DNA of 64,000 nt. It comes from Shewanella avicenniae. GTDB taxonomy: Bacteria; Pseudomonadota; Gammaproteobacteria; Enterobacterales; Shewanellaceae. The notes below the pieces were generated by a model. The model saw only the letters and a list, made by a program, of their open reading frames with translations, did no database searches and was not told where the DNA came from. The first letter of the stretch is position 1; the number at the start of each line of letters is the position of its first letter. The stretch covers positions 2,852,001-2,916,000 of the forward strand of contig NZ_CP071503.1 of NCBI RefSeq assembly GCF_017354945.1, written 5' to 3'. A program made the position numbers and the translations under genes. Below, piece by piece: positions 24,524-33,124 of the stretch.

Positions 24524-24831
24524 TGCCAATTGGCCTCGAAATCTACGACGTAGAAGAAAACCCGCTGTTTAGCGTAACTACCCACGTGGGGCGTTTTCTG
24601 GGCTCATTCAGCACTGGCGGACAGCAAGAAGGCAGCGTAGTGGATAGCCGCATCATCAACCATACGGCGTTTGCTTATACGGCAATATTCAGCGGCAAGA
24701 TTGGTGGTCCAACATTCACGTTTGACAACACAACCGGCCGCATCAGCTGGAAGTACAGCTATGTAGTTAACGGCACTGAAAGTGTTAATGCAGCTGATAT
24801 GACGCACACAGTGCGCTACGGGATCTACTAA
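24523..24831 (+). CDS. Small tail-tip accessory protein, DUF6453-like
   Basis: A 102-aa beta-rich protein overlapping J by the shared base of TAATG. The sequence GLEIYDVEENPLFSVTT...RFLGSFSTGG is closely similar to the C-terminal domain of the next gene. It resembles small phage proteins encoded after J (DUF6453-like). Likely a tip or fibre-associated subunit; not certain. Confidence 0.65.
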   Translation: MPIGLEIYDVEENPLFSVTTHVGRFLGSFSTGGQQEGSVVDSRIINHTAFAYTAIFSGKIGGPTFTFDNTTGRISWKYSYVVNGTESVNAADMTHTVRYGIY

Positions 24832-25571
24832 TGCCGACAGGACTGCAAGTTATGCTTGGTGGCACCGCAACCACCCAAATCACTAATGAAGATGTCTATT
24901 TCAGCCTATTCAGCAAGGGAATTTTGACTAATCAGCTGTCATGGGCGCAAGAAGGCAATAACAGCAGTGTGTATGAGCTAACTATCAACGGCGTAACTGC
25001 TGATGATGAACCCATGCTTGCACTGCGCTGTGCGGGCGGCACGTGGGCTGAATTGGCAAGTAGCACGCCAAACTCAGTGAAGTATCTCATATACAGAGTG
25101 GGTACCGCTGATGTGCTCTGGTATCTGTTCACAGCTAAATCACCCGCCGCTATTACGGACGGTCTCGAATTGTACGATATCGATGGCAATGTGATTTTTA
25201 ACTCTGGACACCCCATCGCTAGACCACTCGGGACGTTTTCAAATGATGGCTACAGTGGGCTGGATTTGACAGGAAGAACACTTGCACACGTGCCTATGAA
25301 AATGGGCGCAACGGCATATCGTTTTTTCACTCACGGCTCGCTTGGTAGCTGTATGTCTGGCGGTGCTTATCCGGGATATCAAACATATCAAACCGAGGGC
25401 TGGCAACGCTCTGCAATTGCGATAAATAACCAAACAATAGCGATGGAAGCTCGCGAGCAGCGACTAGGACCATACCCTTATGCGTGTCTGCTTAACCCGC
25501 CACTGACTGGCATGAACAACTTTCAATCGCTTGATTATTCAAGCTTGATTTTAGACGTAACCTATTACTAA
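24831..25571 (+). CDS. Tail fibre-associated protein with duplicated DUF6453-like domain
   Basis: A 246-aa protein. N-terminal ~100 residues are unrecognised and beta-rich. From ~residue 110 comes GLELYDIDGNVIFNSG...RPLGTFSNDG, paralogous to the start of the preceding protein. Translation is coupled (TAATG). Probably a distal fibre component; receptor contact is conjecture. Confidence 0.65.
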   Translation: MPTGLQVMLGGTATTQITNEDVYFSLFSKGILTNQLSWAQEGNNSSVYELTINGVTADDEPMLALRCAGGTWAELASSTPNSVKYLIYRVGTADVLWYLFTAKSPAAITDGLELYDIDGNVIFNSGHPIARPLGTFSNDGYSGLDLTGRTLAHVPMKMGATAYRFFTHGSLGSCMSGGAYPGYQTYQTEGWQRSAIAINNQTIAMEAREQRLGPYPYACLLNPPLTGMNNFQSLDYSSLILDVTYY

Positions 25572-25580
25572 GGACTTTAT

Positions 25581-26903
25581 ATGTGGATTAAAGCAACTCA
25601 AGCCAGCGTTAGCGCTAACGGCACAATCATCACGGTGAATAGCGGCGAATCCTTTGCATCAGTGCAGCCGGGTGATGCAGCTATTCTTGGTACCAACCCA
25701 CCCGTGGAGATTTTAAGAACGCAGCAAGCTGCTGGCGGCGCATGGCAATTGGTATTAGAAGAGGGCTGGCCTTATGCCGCTGTGACTAATGGCCGCTTAC
25801 GTGTGCAGCCAAACGGTGGACGCTTTGCAGCGGCGATGCAGGCGATGCGTGATGTTAACACCTATGCTGCTAACACCCATGCAGCGATGAATGCATGGCT
25901 TAGCAGCACCGCCGCGACTATCAGCGTAGAAAAAGCTGATGGCTCAAGCATCAGTATTCCTACCTTACATAGCTACACCAGCAATTGGGGGACGGCTGCG
26001 ACAAGGGATGTTGGTACTGCGGCTGGTAACGTGATGGAAGTCGGCGCTTTTGGCATTGGGAGTTATAACAAAACATGGTACTCAGGCATGACGACTGTGG
26101 TAGCTCGTTGGGTTAATGTTTGTACTGCTACAGTTGCTGATGGAGTTCGTACAATTTTAACTCTTAATATAGGTAAAGGGTTTTCGGCAGGCTCTAATGG
26201 CTCATCGTCAATAAACTTCATTTCAATGACTGGTGGGAATAACTTAGGTTCAGAACGAATGCTGGTACAAGGATTCGTTATGTCATCTAATGTTGGTGTT
26301 TTGGGAATTGTTGCATCAGATAATGGCAATGGTACATACGAAATTTGGGTGAAACTACCTGATTACTCAAGTGTAACTGTCAATGCCATTGGTAATATGA
26401 ATATTTCGACGAAAATTGGCGTCTATAGTGACACGGACCCAGCTGGCTTCACTAAACCTCTCCAACTAATCCGAAATTCGATTAACACAACGATTGATAG
26501 TAATGGCTTTATCAAATCTGCATCACCCATCATCAAGCTGTTTGCTGATGACATCGACACCAACGCGCAAGCCGCAGAACAGCAACCTAAGTTCATCAAA
26601 AATGGGGTGGGTGATTACACCATCACTGGTACTAGCGGGTTAGCTAAAGAGGGTTGGTGGATTGAGACGCCAAAGGACTCCAACGGTAACACCAAAGTCA
26701 TCATCCAAGCGCTTGAAGAAATCGAACAGCCAGATGGAACGTTCAACATCAACATTAAAACCACAGAACCACGCTATGGGCTTGATGAAACTGGTCGGCT
26801 GATTGGTATCGGTGACCCCTGCGACATCCCAGCAGGCCGTTGGATTGATATCCGTTTGCAGCAACTACCTATCGATACACCAGAAGAAGTACCAGCAGAG
26901 TAA
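25581..26903 (+). CDS. Tail fibre/tail protein of the distal tip
   Basis: A 440-aa protein with SD AAGGAC. N-terminal ~110 residues resemble an attachment region (MWIKATQASVSANGTIITVNSG). The middle (about 170-300) is more AT-rich than the ends (roughly 26,090-26,480), typical of an exchanged receptor-binding module. The C-terminus (about 305-440) has LFADDIDTNAQAAEQQPKFIKNGVGDYTITGT, matching the C-terminal domain of phage tail proteins in marine Mu-like phages. Last tail gene before the methylase. Confidence 0.78.
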   Translation: MWIKATQASVSANGTIITVNSGESFASVQPGDAAILGTNPPVEILRTQQAAGGAWQLVLEEGWPYAAVTNGRLRVQPNGGRFAAAMQAMRDVNTYAANTHAAMNAWLSSTAATISVEKADGSSISIPTLHSYTSNWGTAATRDVGTAAGNVMEVGAFGIGSYNKTWYSGMTTVVARWVNVCTATVADGVRTILTLNIGKGFSAGSNGSSSINFISMTGGNNLGSERMLVQGFVMSSNVGVLGIVASDNGNGTYEIWVKLPDYSSVTVNAIGNMNISTKIGVYSDTDPAGFTKPLQLIRNSINTTIDSNGFIKSASPIIKLFADDIDTNAQAAEQQPKFIKNGVGDYTITGTSGLAKEGWWIETPKDSNGNTKVIIQALEEIEQPDGTFNINIKTTEPRYGLDETGRLIGIGDPCDIPAGRWIDIRLQQLPIDTPEEVPAE

Positions 26904-27047
26904 AAAGAGAGCGGCCTGCTGATGCTACCAACACCAACAGGCCGTTAACTACACAGGAATGCACCCTGTGAGCCAACCAAGGCTCTCTCACCGCGTCGAC
27001 ACGGCGAGTCAGAGCCTAACATACTTTTATCAAAAAAGGAGGCTCAC
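26904..27047 (+). promoter_or_regulatory. Structured leader before the methylase gene
   Basis: Ordered inverted repeats: CGGCCTG/CAGGCCG (26,912-26,918 and 26,938-26,944); CACAGG/CCTGTG (26,952-26,957 and 26,965-26,970); GAGCC/GGCTC (26,970-26,974 and 26,981-26,985); GAGCCT/AGGCTC (27,012-27,017 and 27,040-27,045). The last arm overlaps the 3' end of the ribosome site AAGGAGG (27,036-27,042). The GAGCC and GGCTC arms can exchange partners, giving mutually exclusive folds. No T-run, so translational control is more likely than termination. Confidence 0.6.
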
Positions 27048-27809
27048 ATGCCAAAGCCGATCATCCCTTGGATGGGGGGTAAGCGCCGATTAATTAAACA
27101 TATTTTACCAATATTTCCTGAGCACACAGCTTATGTAGAGCCGTTCTGCGGAGGTGCGGCAATGTTCTTTGCCAAGCCGGAATCAAAGGTGGAAGTCGTA
27201 AATGATATTAACGGTGAATTGGTAAACCTTTATCGGGTACTCAAATACCATTTAGAAGAGTTTCTAAGGCACTTTAAATGGGCTTTAGTAAGTCGTGAAG
27301 AGTTTATATGGCAGCAGAATACTAACCCAGAAACGCTAACAGATATTCAACGCGCAAGCCGTTTTTACTATCTGCAAAAGTTAGCCTTTGGTGCAAAAGC
27401 AACTAGCCAGACATTTGGAGTTACGCCAACACGGCCAGCTGGGCTAAATCTACTGCGGATTGAAGAAGATCTGAGCACAGCCCATTTGCGCTTGGCTCGT
27501 ACATGCATAGAGCATCTGAGCTGGGATGAATGCGTTAAACGGTATGATAGAGATGGCACTTTATTCTATTTAGATCCGCCTTATTGGAATACGACTGGCT
27601 ATGGCTGCGATTTTGGCTTTGAACACTATGGTCATATGGCTGAACTAGCAAAATCAATTAAAGGTAAGATGGTGATCAGTGTTAATGATATTCCTGAAAT
27701 GCGGAAAGTGTTTGAGGGGCTATCGATGAAGTCAGTGCCAATCAACTACAGCGTGGGGGGGAATCAACGAGGTAAAGACCGTGCTGAGTTAATTATCTGG
27801 AACTGGTAG
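27048..27809 (+). CDS. DNA adenine methylase, D12 class (Dam-like)
   Basis: A 253-aa N6-adenine methyltransferase. The SAM-binding motif is PWMGGKRRL (residues 7-15), preceded by the usual short N-terminus. YVEPFCGGAAMFF (30-42) is motif I-like, and the catalytic motif DPPYW is near residue 178. D12-class alpha methylases include Dam (GATC). At the right end of the prophage it takes the place of Mu mom, the anti-restriction modification gene, so protection from host restriction is the likely job. Target sequence is not known. Confidence 0.93.
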   Translation: MPKPIIPWMGGKRRLIKHILPIFPEHTAYVEPFCGGAAMFFAKPESKVEVVNDINGELVNLYRVLKYHLEEFLRHFKWALVSREEFIWQQNTNPETLTDIQRASRFYYLQKLAFGAKATSQTFGVTPTRPAGLNLLRIEEDLSTAHLRLARTCIEHLSWDECVKRYDRDGTLFYLDPPYWNTTGYGCDFGFEHYGHMAELAKSIKGKMVISVNDIPEMRKVFEGLSMKSVPINYSVGGNQRGKDRAELIIWNW

Positions 27810-27815
27810 AAAATA

Positions 27816-27837
27816 AAAAGGTCCTTCGGGACCTTTT
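27816..27837 (+). terminator. Terminator with UUCG tetraloop at prophage right end
   Basis: Stem AAAAGGTCC (27,816-27,824), loop TTCG, and GGACCTTTT (27,829-27,837). The A/T flanks make it work in both directions. Confidence 0.9.
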
Positions 27838-27841
27838 AGCT

Positions 27842-27888
27842 TTTCTCATTTAGACGAATCCGTTTCTCATTTAGCTCGACGCGCTACA
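27842..27888 (-). repeat. Prophage right end (attR) with two transposase-type repeats
   Basis: TTTCTCATTTAG occurs at 27,842-27,853 and 27,863-27,874, a 21-bp period like Mu R2/R1 end sites. The terminal dinucleotide is CA at 27,887-27,888 (TG reading inward). The frame of the host IS orfA is intact up to 27,889 and lost beyond, fixing the junction. A 5-bp target duplication would be AGCAG (27,889-27,893), to be matched at the left end outside the window. Confidence 0.85.
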
Positions 27889-28077
27889 AGCAGCAAGTTC
27901 TGCTTCCCTAGACGTAGTATTGGATTTCTTCTCAGTACTGGAACGCCAATTGTAGAGTTGGGATTCGTAAAGATTAAGCTCACGCGCTGCGGCGGCTACA
28001 CCAATCTTTTGAGCGAGCTTAAGAGCTTCGGCTTTAAATTCTTGCGTATGGATCTTGCGGGGTTTCTTTGTTGACAT
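27889..28077 (-). pseudogene. IS3-family transposase orfA, cut by the prophage
   Basis: The minus-strand frame MSTKKPRKIHTQEFKAEALK... is a typical IS3-family OrfA, with a helix-turn-helix at about residues 12-45 (AAAARELNLYESQLYNWR). It is intact for 63 residues up to ...SREAELAA and then reads into the phage end. In this family the next residues would be ENARLKRQ-like and lead to orfB; that remainder should lie beyond the left end of the prophage. Confidence 0.88.
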
Positions 28078-28140
28078 ACTTCACCTCAATAAGCGATTTT
28101 ACTCACTTAGCGAGATGTCCAAAAGTACCGGATCGGATCA
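27889..28140 (-). mobile_element. IS3-family element, fragment left of the prophage junction
   Basis: The outer end is placed at 28,140: reading on the minus strand, TGATCCGATCCGG and then TACTTTTGGACA form an IS3-type terminal repeat beginning with TG. The element interrupts the adhesin gene (the adhesin frame runs to ...VTGRYGI and stops at this junction). The other part is expected left of the prophage. Confidence 0.72.
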
Positions 28141-28235
28141 ATACCATAGCGTCCTGTGACAGTGTAATAGCCCCCGATTAAAACGGACACTCATTAGTTA
28201 AGCGATAGGCTTAGACCTATCTTTAAGGAGTGTCT

Positions 28236-28622
28236 ATGGAACGTATTGAAATTATTACTGGCGAACAACGTCGCCGTCGTTATACTCCGCAAGAAAAAGC
28301 AAAGTTCGTTGCCATGACTATGCAGCCGGGCTATTCGGTTTCGCTGGTTGCCAGGCAAAACGGCATAACCCCGAGTCTATTGTTTAAGTGGAAAAAGCTC
28401 ATGCAAGATGGTGGTATGTCTGCTATCCAGTCTGGTGACGAAGTCGTCAGTGCTGCAGACCATAAGGCGCTTCAAAAGAAAGTGAAACAGCTTGAGCAGT
28501 TGCTCGGCCGTAAAACGATGGAAACCGAAATTCTAAAAGAGGCGCTGGAGATAGCTCAGTCAAAAAAGTTGATATCGCGCATGCCATTGCTACCACCGGA
28601 CGATTCCCTGTCCTCCGAGTAG
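28236..28622 (+). CDS. IS2-group OrfA
   Basis: A 128-aa protein with AAGGAG upstream of ATG 28,236. Helix-turn-helix at about 20-60 (VSLVARQNGITPSLLFKWKK) and a leucine-zipper-like segment KVKQLEQLLGRKTMETEILKEAL. In IS2-like elements OrfA binds the terminal repeats and regulates transposition. The slippery site A-AAA-AAG (28,562-28,568) lies near its end. Confidence 0.92.
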   Translation: MERIEIITGEQRRRRYTPQEKAKFVAMTMQPGYSVSLVARQNGITPSLLFKWKKLMQDGGMSAIQSGDEVVSAADHKALQKKVKQLEQLLGRKTMETEILKEALEIAQSKKLISRMPLLPPDDSLSSE

Positions 28623-29452
28623 CTGCGGCTCTTGGCGTGTCGCGTTCGAACTTATACCAACGTTTGTCCGTGCGCCGAGAAGGCCGCTCAGTACGCTACA
28701 ACAAGGCTGATGATGCGCTGTTATTGCCGTTAATAATCGACCTCTGCGAGGAGCGTGGAAGCAACGGCTATCGCCGGATTACTGCGCATTTAAATCGCCA
28801 GTTGAAAGCAGAGCAGCATGTAATTACACGAGTGAATCCCAAACGCGTCTATCGCCTGATGCAACAAAACAACTTGCTGTTACGCAAACATACCGGTCGT
28901 GTAAGTGAGCACCGCGCTCATGACGGTCAGGTTATTACGTTGCACCCAAACACTCGCTGGTGCTCAGACGGCTTTGAAATAACGTGCTGGAACAAAGAAA
29001 AAGTGCGCGTGGCATTTAGCTTAGATTGCTGTGATCGTGAAATTATGAGTTATGTAGCCACAACGACGGGTATCCGCGCTGACATGGTTCAAGACATTTT
29101 GGTTGAAAGCATGGAACAGCGCTTCGGAGATGTCCGAGAGTTGCCACATACCGTGGAATGGTTAACCGATAATGGCAGTTGTTATATCGCCGAAGAAACA
29201 CGGCAGTTCGCGAAGTCACTCGGTTTTAAGGTGTGCACGACGCCAGTTAGAAGCCCGCAAAGCAATGGCATGGCAGAAGCTTTCGTGAAGACGTTTAAAC
29301 GAGATTATGTATACCTGAATGACCGTCCAGACGCAGCCACGGTGCTTGCAAAGCTCGCTGAATGGTTTGACGATTACAACAATTACCACCCACACAGTGG
29401 ATTGAAAATGATGTCACCTAGAGAGTATCGAGCTCTCAAAGTGGCGAGTTAA
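28236..29452 (+). CDS. IS2-group OrfAB transposase (by -1 frameshift)
   Basis: Slippage at A-AAA-AAG (28,562-28,568) joins OrfA to the -1 frame, reading VDIAHAIATTGRFPVLRVAA... into OrfB without a stop. The OrfB part carries the DDE catalytic triad of the rve fold: first D in CSDGFEI, second D in WLTDNGSCY, and E in QSNGMAEAFVKTFKRD. OrfB alone has only weak starts (such as GTG 28,637). The fusion is the active transposase in this family. Confidence 0.9.
28562..28568 (+). promoter_or_regulatory. Programmed -1 frameshift site (AAAAAAG) in the IS
   Basis: Canonical heptamer in the OrfA frame (TCA AAA AAG), the most efficient slippery sequence in enteric bacteria. Confidence 0.88.
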
Positions 29453-29462
29453 ACTGTCCGTT

Positions 29463-32327
29463 TTAGTGGGGGCAACTACAGACAGTTTGATCTATCGCGC
29501 TACTACCAATGGCAGAGCTGCTTCCTTCAGTAGAAATAGAAACAACAAACTCTTGCGCTGTGGATGGGCCAGTGTCGTTGGTTAAAATGTTCCCTGATGG
29601 ATTAACACCATTCACTAAGACAGTGTTGGTGTTTAAGTTGTCACCTTGTTCTACGGCTACGATAGTATCCGTTACACCCGTTGAATCATTTACCCCTGCA
29701 CCATAAACATTGATAATCAGCTCTGCTTGGCTAGTTTCTCCAGCACTATCTCGCATGGTGTAGGTGAAGATATCCTGCACAACTTCGCCTTCCGCAATAG
29801 CGCTATTATCAGCATTTGGGGTGTATGTATATGAACCATCAGCACTCAAGAATAATTGCCCATGAGCCCCTTGGTAAAGAACATCGGGAGTTCCCTCGCC
29901 ACCTGAAAATGTAAATGTTGTTCCATTAACGCTTGTGATCTGGTCACTACTAAGCGTGATACTGCTAACCAATCCCGAACTATAGGTAACATCTGTAACC
30001 GTAGTACCTGTTGGTACACCTTCGGCAATCACAGTCATTCCTATTCCGATGGTTCCGGTTAGATTAGAAAGTTCAGTTAATACAGTACCACCGGTTGTTG
30101 CACTTGATTGCAACATGGCTTGTGCACCTTGTGAGGAGTTTTCAATGCTCTTGGTCGAGTCTTCGAACGATACATACTGGTGAGTTTCCAAAAACGAAAC
30201 AGGATCGTTGATTGCAACATATCCACTTCCATCCCAGTAGTAGTTGGGGATATGGCTTAAAGGAATACTGTAACCGTTAACAATAGTGACTGGGGAAGAC
30301 GTTGCGTAGACTTGGGTGAACGTGCCACCATTATCTGCCGAGTAATACAAAGCATTGTATGAGACATTACCGCCGACATCAGTTAAATCTACATATAACT
30401 CATCACCATTCGTCACTTTATTAGCGAGAGACTGACCATTAGCGGAGCTAAATGTGAGTTGATAGCTACCGGTGTTTACCGTCACTACGCCAACTGCAGC
30501 TGTGCCTTGTGAAGAAAGTCCATCAATGCTTAAAACATCATGACTATCAACATCGTTATCATTATTTAATACATTTCCAGTAGCGTTATATCCACTGTAG
30601 TCAAAACCGGAACCCACAGTAGTAGTAGATTCCTTAGCACTATTGAAATCATCATTGGAGACTGGTGCATCATTACTACCTTGGATGTTAATCGTCAATC
30701 TGGCCGTCGCGAAGCCGCCCTTACCATCTGCTACGGTATAGGTAAATGTATCGGTGGCAGTTCCAGTTAATAACGCATCTACACTACTATTACTATTTTC
30801 GACAACGTAAGTGTAGTATCCATCTTGGTTGATATTTAAAGTACCGAACTGACCTATAATAACCGTAGTGCCGTTACTGCCGACGATGGTAGAACCGCCA
30901 CGACCTGCAACAGACACATCCGTCACAATCAGGCTATCGTTATTCCCGTCAGTATCATTCGTTAGCACGTTGCCAGTTGCATTAACCGTAGGTGTTATCA
31001 CTCTTACTGGAGTATCGTCCAGGTCTGTACCCAATTCTACAGCCATCGAGTTATTATCGTCATTTGCAGTAGGAACGATGTTTGCGGTTTGCTTATCGAC
31101 TAACTCATTTAGCGCTGAATCCACTCGATCTGATGATGATTTAACATCCACCACACTGTATATGCCGGCTTCCGCACCAGTAGCAACAGTCAAATCGGTT
31201 TTAGTTAATCCATCAAAGTAGGCTTGGTCGACAACAAGAATGAAGCCTAGGTTATCACTCGAATCACTATCGCCGTCTTGGTTTCCGTCGGCTTGAGCGG
31301 TTTCAAAATCCACAAAATCTGTATCTGTCCAGAAATAGAAGGCCTTGACTTCGCCCTGAACTTTCAACGGACGACTAATCCAACCGTAGTAATCCGTTCC
31401 TCCGATATTAATACCTATAGCTGAAACGTCATTACCACTAAAATAATGGCTGTTGTAGTTAGAGTCGTCTACAGTAACAGGCCCTAAACCATTTGCGTAA
31501 GTTTCATCTGAGATAATAATGGTATGAGAAGACTGCTCTTTCTCTGCCCAGTTCTCAGTGTTATTTGCGATACCATCGCCGTTAATATCCCGCAACATTG
31601 CATAGGCATTTACGAAATCATATCTGGCCCATTCAACATCAATGTTTTCACCATTAACCGTCAAAACACCGTGGTCGTCATCGCTCGCAGCCTGGCCATC
31701 AGAAACAGTGTTATTAGTACCAAAAACCACGTCAGCAAAATGTTGCCCTTCATCACCGGCCGTGTCGTCACCATTATTGATAAGGCTATCCAGTGCATGG
31801 CCGAACTCTTCTACAAGCACCCTAGACGCTACATCAGCCCCAAATTGCAACAAATAGGATTCATTTAAATAAATGGTTGGCTGACCATTAGTACCGTTAG
31901 CACTAAATGCGCCTAGAGAGCCACCAAATGTCTGATTATCAAGTAGCTCCACCTTAACGTTGATTTCATTTGAAAAAATGCCCTGTCTAACCGCCTCTAA
32001 AGACTGTAGCCAAGCCATATCAATCTGTTCTTTTCCGCCATTGAATATCGAAAACAATTGCTCTACGGAAGCGGTTTCGAGAAAGGTTCTTATCTGTTCC
32101 GATGCCAGTTCAGTAGCCTGATTTGTAGACTCATGAGCTACCGCTGGTTCAAAAAAGCTGCTATCCATATCTTGCACAGATAAATCGATATCGTGAGACG
32201 ACGTATCAGCATCACTCATCACATCCGCAGAGGTAGCAACAGCAGCACCATCGAACATAAAACGCTGCTCTAACTTCATCAATTCAGTTTCAGAAGAAAA
32301 CTCTTGGGGAAATAAGGGTTGAGTCAT
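29463..32327 (-). pseudogene. Type 1 secreted MFDGA-motif/VCBS-repeat adhesin, 3' end lost to insertions
   Basis: The visible part is 954 residues from ATG 32,327 (GAGGAG upstream). N-terminal LEQRFMFDGAAVAT (about residues 19-32) is the LEPR-x-x-FDGA motif of large type 1 secreted adhesins. A segment VLVEEFGHALDSLIN (about 170-184) resembles a protease-like helix without a full HExxH. From ~425 on there are VCBS/cadherin-like repeats (GNVLTNDTDGNNDSL..., DTFTYTVADGKGGFATARLTI). Without the IS the frame continues TVTGRYGI and then meets the second IS. Calcium-binding and C-terminal secretion regions are missing, so it is probably not secreted. Confidence 0.85.
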
Positions 32328-32343
32328 TTTGATACTCCTCAGA

Positions 32344-33117
32344 CTACTGACTGAAATTTGATGACGGCGAAGGGGCTTTGATATTGATTCGACCACTCAT
32401 GCCGGGAAGAAGCTCTTTATGCGTGTCATTAAGAAGCGCGAACACTTTTATTGACTGACTGAGCGCATCAACTTTGCCAGATGTATAACCAATATTGGCT
32501 TGATAGATTTTCTTTGTATCAATCACGTAAATAGAGAGTGGATAACCTATTTTCAACCATGAAAGCCATGAAGAAGGAACGATAAACTCAACCATAACCG
32601 ATTGATTATTTTGAATTTCAATTAATGGCTTGCCTGTTTCGACAAATTCATTTTCATTAACGAATTTATCAGAGATTGTTCCATCATAAGGCGCCGTAAT
32701 CGTACAATTGCCAACAACCGCATCTAAAAGCTCGACTTGTGCCTTAGCTTTTTCAACTTCAAGCCTGCTATTTTCTAATTCCACAGTTCCCACAGCATCC
32801 ATTTCCGCCATGCGTTTCGTTCCATTGAATTTGTTCTCAGCAATCTGAGTTTCTATTCGTGCTTGGCTTAAGCGAGCGTTTTCAGCGTCACACTTAAATT
32901 CAATGAGCTTCTGACCTGCGTGAACCAGAGTGCCCTCTCTCACTAACAACGAGAGAATCTTCCCTGTCATTTCTGCGCTCAATGTAGCGTGATGACTTGC
33001 TGTTATTTGTGCTCGCAACTCTTCGATTTCCAAAGAAGAATTAAGCTCTTCTGCAAAAGCTAAGCTATTGATAAATAGGCAAGCTAAACCACAAAAATGC
33101 TTGATATTGATGTCCAT
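32344..33117 (-). CDS. Periplasmic adaptor (HlyD/RND-type membrane fusion protein)
   Basis: A 257-aa protein if started at 33,117 (MDINIKHFCGLACLFINSLAFA signal peptide); longer upstream frames overlap the TolC gene. Order: lipoyl half-motif (~40-70), a short helical hairpin with Glu/Lys/Ala (~75-115), the second lipoyl half (TITAPYDGTISDKFVNENEFVETGKPLIEI), and a beta-barrel. This is short for HlyD and closer to RND adaptors. It lies between TolC-like and adhesin genes, 16 bp from the latter, so it presumably serves adhesin export. No ABC transporter is in the cluster. Confidence 0.87.
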   Translation of the reverse strand: MDINIKHFCGLACLFINSLAFAEELNSSLEIEELRAQITASHHATLSAEMTGKILSLLVREGTLVHAGQKLIEFKCDAENARLSQARIETQIAENKFNGTKRMAEMDAVGTVELENSRLEVEKAKAQVELLDAVVGNCTITAPYDGTISDKFVNENEFVETGKPLIEIQNNQSVMVEFIVPSSWLSWLKIGYPLSIYVIDTKKIYQANIGYTSGKVDALSQSIKVFALLNDTHKELLPGMSGRINIKAPSPSSNFSQ

Positions 33118-33124
33118 TTCACAC

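Larger units (their letters stand above)
1..27888 (+). mobile_element. Mu-like transposable prophage, right portion
   Basis: Gene content and order follow Mu-like phages: GemA, Mor/C activator, lysis, gp27/28/29, F, G, I/Z, T, gp35-37. The tail genes are of siphovirus type, with no sheath gene. Transposase, repressor and left end lie outside the window. The right end is placed at 27,888. There two direct repeats TTTCTCATTTAG (27,842 and 27,863, 21 bp apart) are followed by a terminal CA, and the host orfA reading frame is interrupted at exactly that base. Reading inward on the minus strand the end begins TGTAGCGCG, with the 5'-TG expected of Mu-type ends. Confidence 0.93.
28163..29480 (+). 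mobile_element. Complete IS3-family (IS2-group) insertion sequence, 1318 bp
   Basis: Left terminal repeat starts TGTAATAGCCCCC (28,163) and the right one, read inward from 29,480, starts TGTAGTTGCCCCC; both continue into AAAACGGACA. Flanks carry the 5-bp direct duplication GACAG (28,158-28,162 and 29,481-29,485). Inside are orfA and orfB joined by a -1 frameshift. All parts look intact, so it may be active. Confidence 0.93.

Noticed and set aside
28637..29452. OrfB of the IS as an independent gene
   Set aside because: It reads continuously from OrfA after the AAAAAAG slippery site and has only weak internal starts.
30868..31868. Plus-strand ORFs (up to 117 aa) within the adhesin region
   Set aside because: Antisense to a clear VCBS-repeat coding sequence; no start signals.
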